Source: Diadophis punctatus similis (Eukaryota > Chordata > Lepidosauria > Squamata > Dipsadidae). Taken from it: DNA of 64,000 nt. Within the stretch, counting starts at the first letter, position 1. Each line of letters opens with the position of its first letter. Of the stretch, positions 63,300 to 64,000 are shown one piece after another. Below the pieces are notes generated by a model. The model worked only from the letters and a program-made list of their open reading frames with translations, was not told the origin of the DNA and did no database searches. The translations under genes were made by a program, and so were the position numbers. The DNA lies in contig JALIGW010000001.1 in assembly GCA_023053685.1 (NCBI GenBank), positions 224,524,434 to 224,588,433 of the forward strand, read 5' to 3'.

Positions 63300-64000
63300 A
63301 AGCACTATGACTCTGTCATTTTTTTTCTATGCTATGGCTCTGCACGATTTTTTTTAAAGTACTGTTACCACATTGTGAGTTTTTTTTGCCTTGTAGATGG
63401 GTGACAGTGTTGTAAAAAAACAACTTGCAGAGCTGCGGCGCTTTCAAAAAAACTTGCAAAGCCACAGCATGGGCAATAAATCTGACAGAGCTGCAGACCT
63501 TAAAAAAATCTTGCAGAGTGAAAGACGCCTTAGTGCCGCCCATATCCCACCACATCCAAACTGCCCGTTTGGGTTGAAGCCAAGGCTCAGAGGCAACGGA
63601 GAGAGGTCAAAATAGGAAGCCTCTGCCTACCGCTGCCTTCCCGTCCTCTACCGCATCCCCCACTGCAGCATTTGGGGTGGAGTCAACCTACTGACACCAC
63701 CCTCTGACAGCCTGCTCCCTCACCCTTCCACCCAGTTCTCCATTCAGCACCCCACCCAATACCTCTCCCCTCTGACAGCCCACTCGCCCACTTGCTTACA
63801 TGGCTCTCCATCCAGCACCTGCATGAATTATCCCTGCAGCGAATTTCCTGTGTTGAGATATCCTGTGAAGAAATGGCAGCTCTGAGTTGACAGAGGGGAC
63901 TTGGAGGTGGTGAGAAGGCTGCCCCCAGCTGGCCATGCCGAGCTAGCAACATCGAGTAATCATAGATCCCTTGCTGCAGAGTTTGTCTCCCAGTTGATAT
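63300..64000 (-). repeat. Right arm of the long imperfect inverted repeat
   Basis: Inverted counterpart of 59440-60120; it reaches the window end and may continue. It contains several short internal repeats of the form GCTGTGGCTTTGCAAG. No gene is visible. Confidence 0.75.

Overview
This is a repeat-dominated stretch of a vertebrate nuclear genome, most likely from a squamate reptile and probably a snake. The lineage call is an inference. It rests on the combination of CR1 and L1 LINEs, a tRNA-derived SINE of the type common in squamates, Ty1/copia and Sushi-type Ty3/gypsy elements (unusual in mammals and birds), several short hAT families with exact 8-bp target duplications, and an NLRP-type immune exon. 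There is no operon structure and nothing prokaryotic.

Layout. Bases 1-22660 are one provirus (ERV-A, 5' end outside the window) carrying nested insertions. A related provirus, ERV-B (1264-13349, 564-bp LTRs, TSD CAGAG), sits in its integrase, and an L1 (14553-20437) sits in its env. ERV-B itself contains a hAT element (2453-3116) and a nearly complete copia retrotransposon (5422-10567, 319-bp LTRs, initiator-Met tRNA primer site). Bases 23371-32187 are a short hAT-like element split by ERV-C (23446-31743). ERV-C is a class II-type provirus with a tRNA-Trp-like primer site, an intact gag, and broken pro, pol and env. Bases 32575-33295 are a CR1 3' end split by another hAT. Bases 33467-35150 (minus strand) are the only good host coding segment: an intact FISNA-NACHT exon of an NLRP-like gene with both splice sites. 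Bases 35151-39296 hold microsatellites, minisatellites and short DNA transposons.

Bases 39297-52812 are a decayed Sushi-type gypsy element. Its gag is split by ERV-D (40472-49274), a provirus whose two 544-bp LTRs differ at one position and whose gag, pol and env frames are all open. Its reverse transcriptase is split by a 578-bp solo LTR. Bases 52813-58440 are a second, broken copia element. Its LTR contains a SINE that contains a hAT. Its pre-integrase region contains a 2-kb hAT-type composite that has picked up what looks like the first coding exon of an RSPH14-like gene plus three palindromic units. Bases 58680-59395 are antisense CR1. Bases from about 59440 to the window end are two long inverted arms around an L1-like 5' region.

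The strongest items for follow-up are the young coding-complete ERV-D with its in-frame UAG gag/pol junction, the exon-carrying hAT composite, the ERV-C envelope leader with two PPPY motifs overprinted on pol, and the intact NLR exon. All identity and divergence statements come from reading the sequence by eye; no database search was possible.
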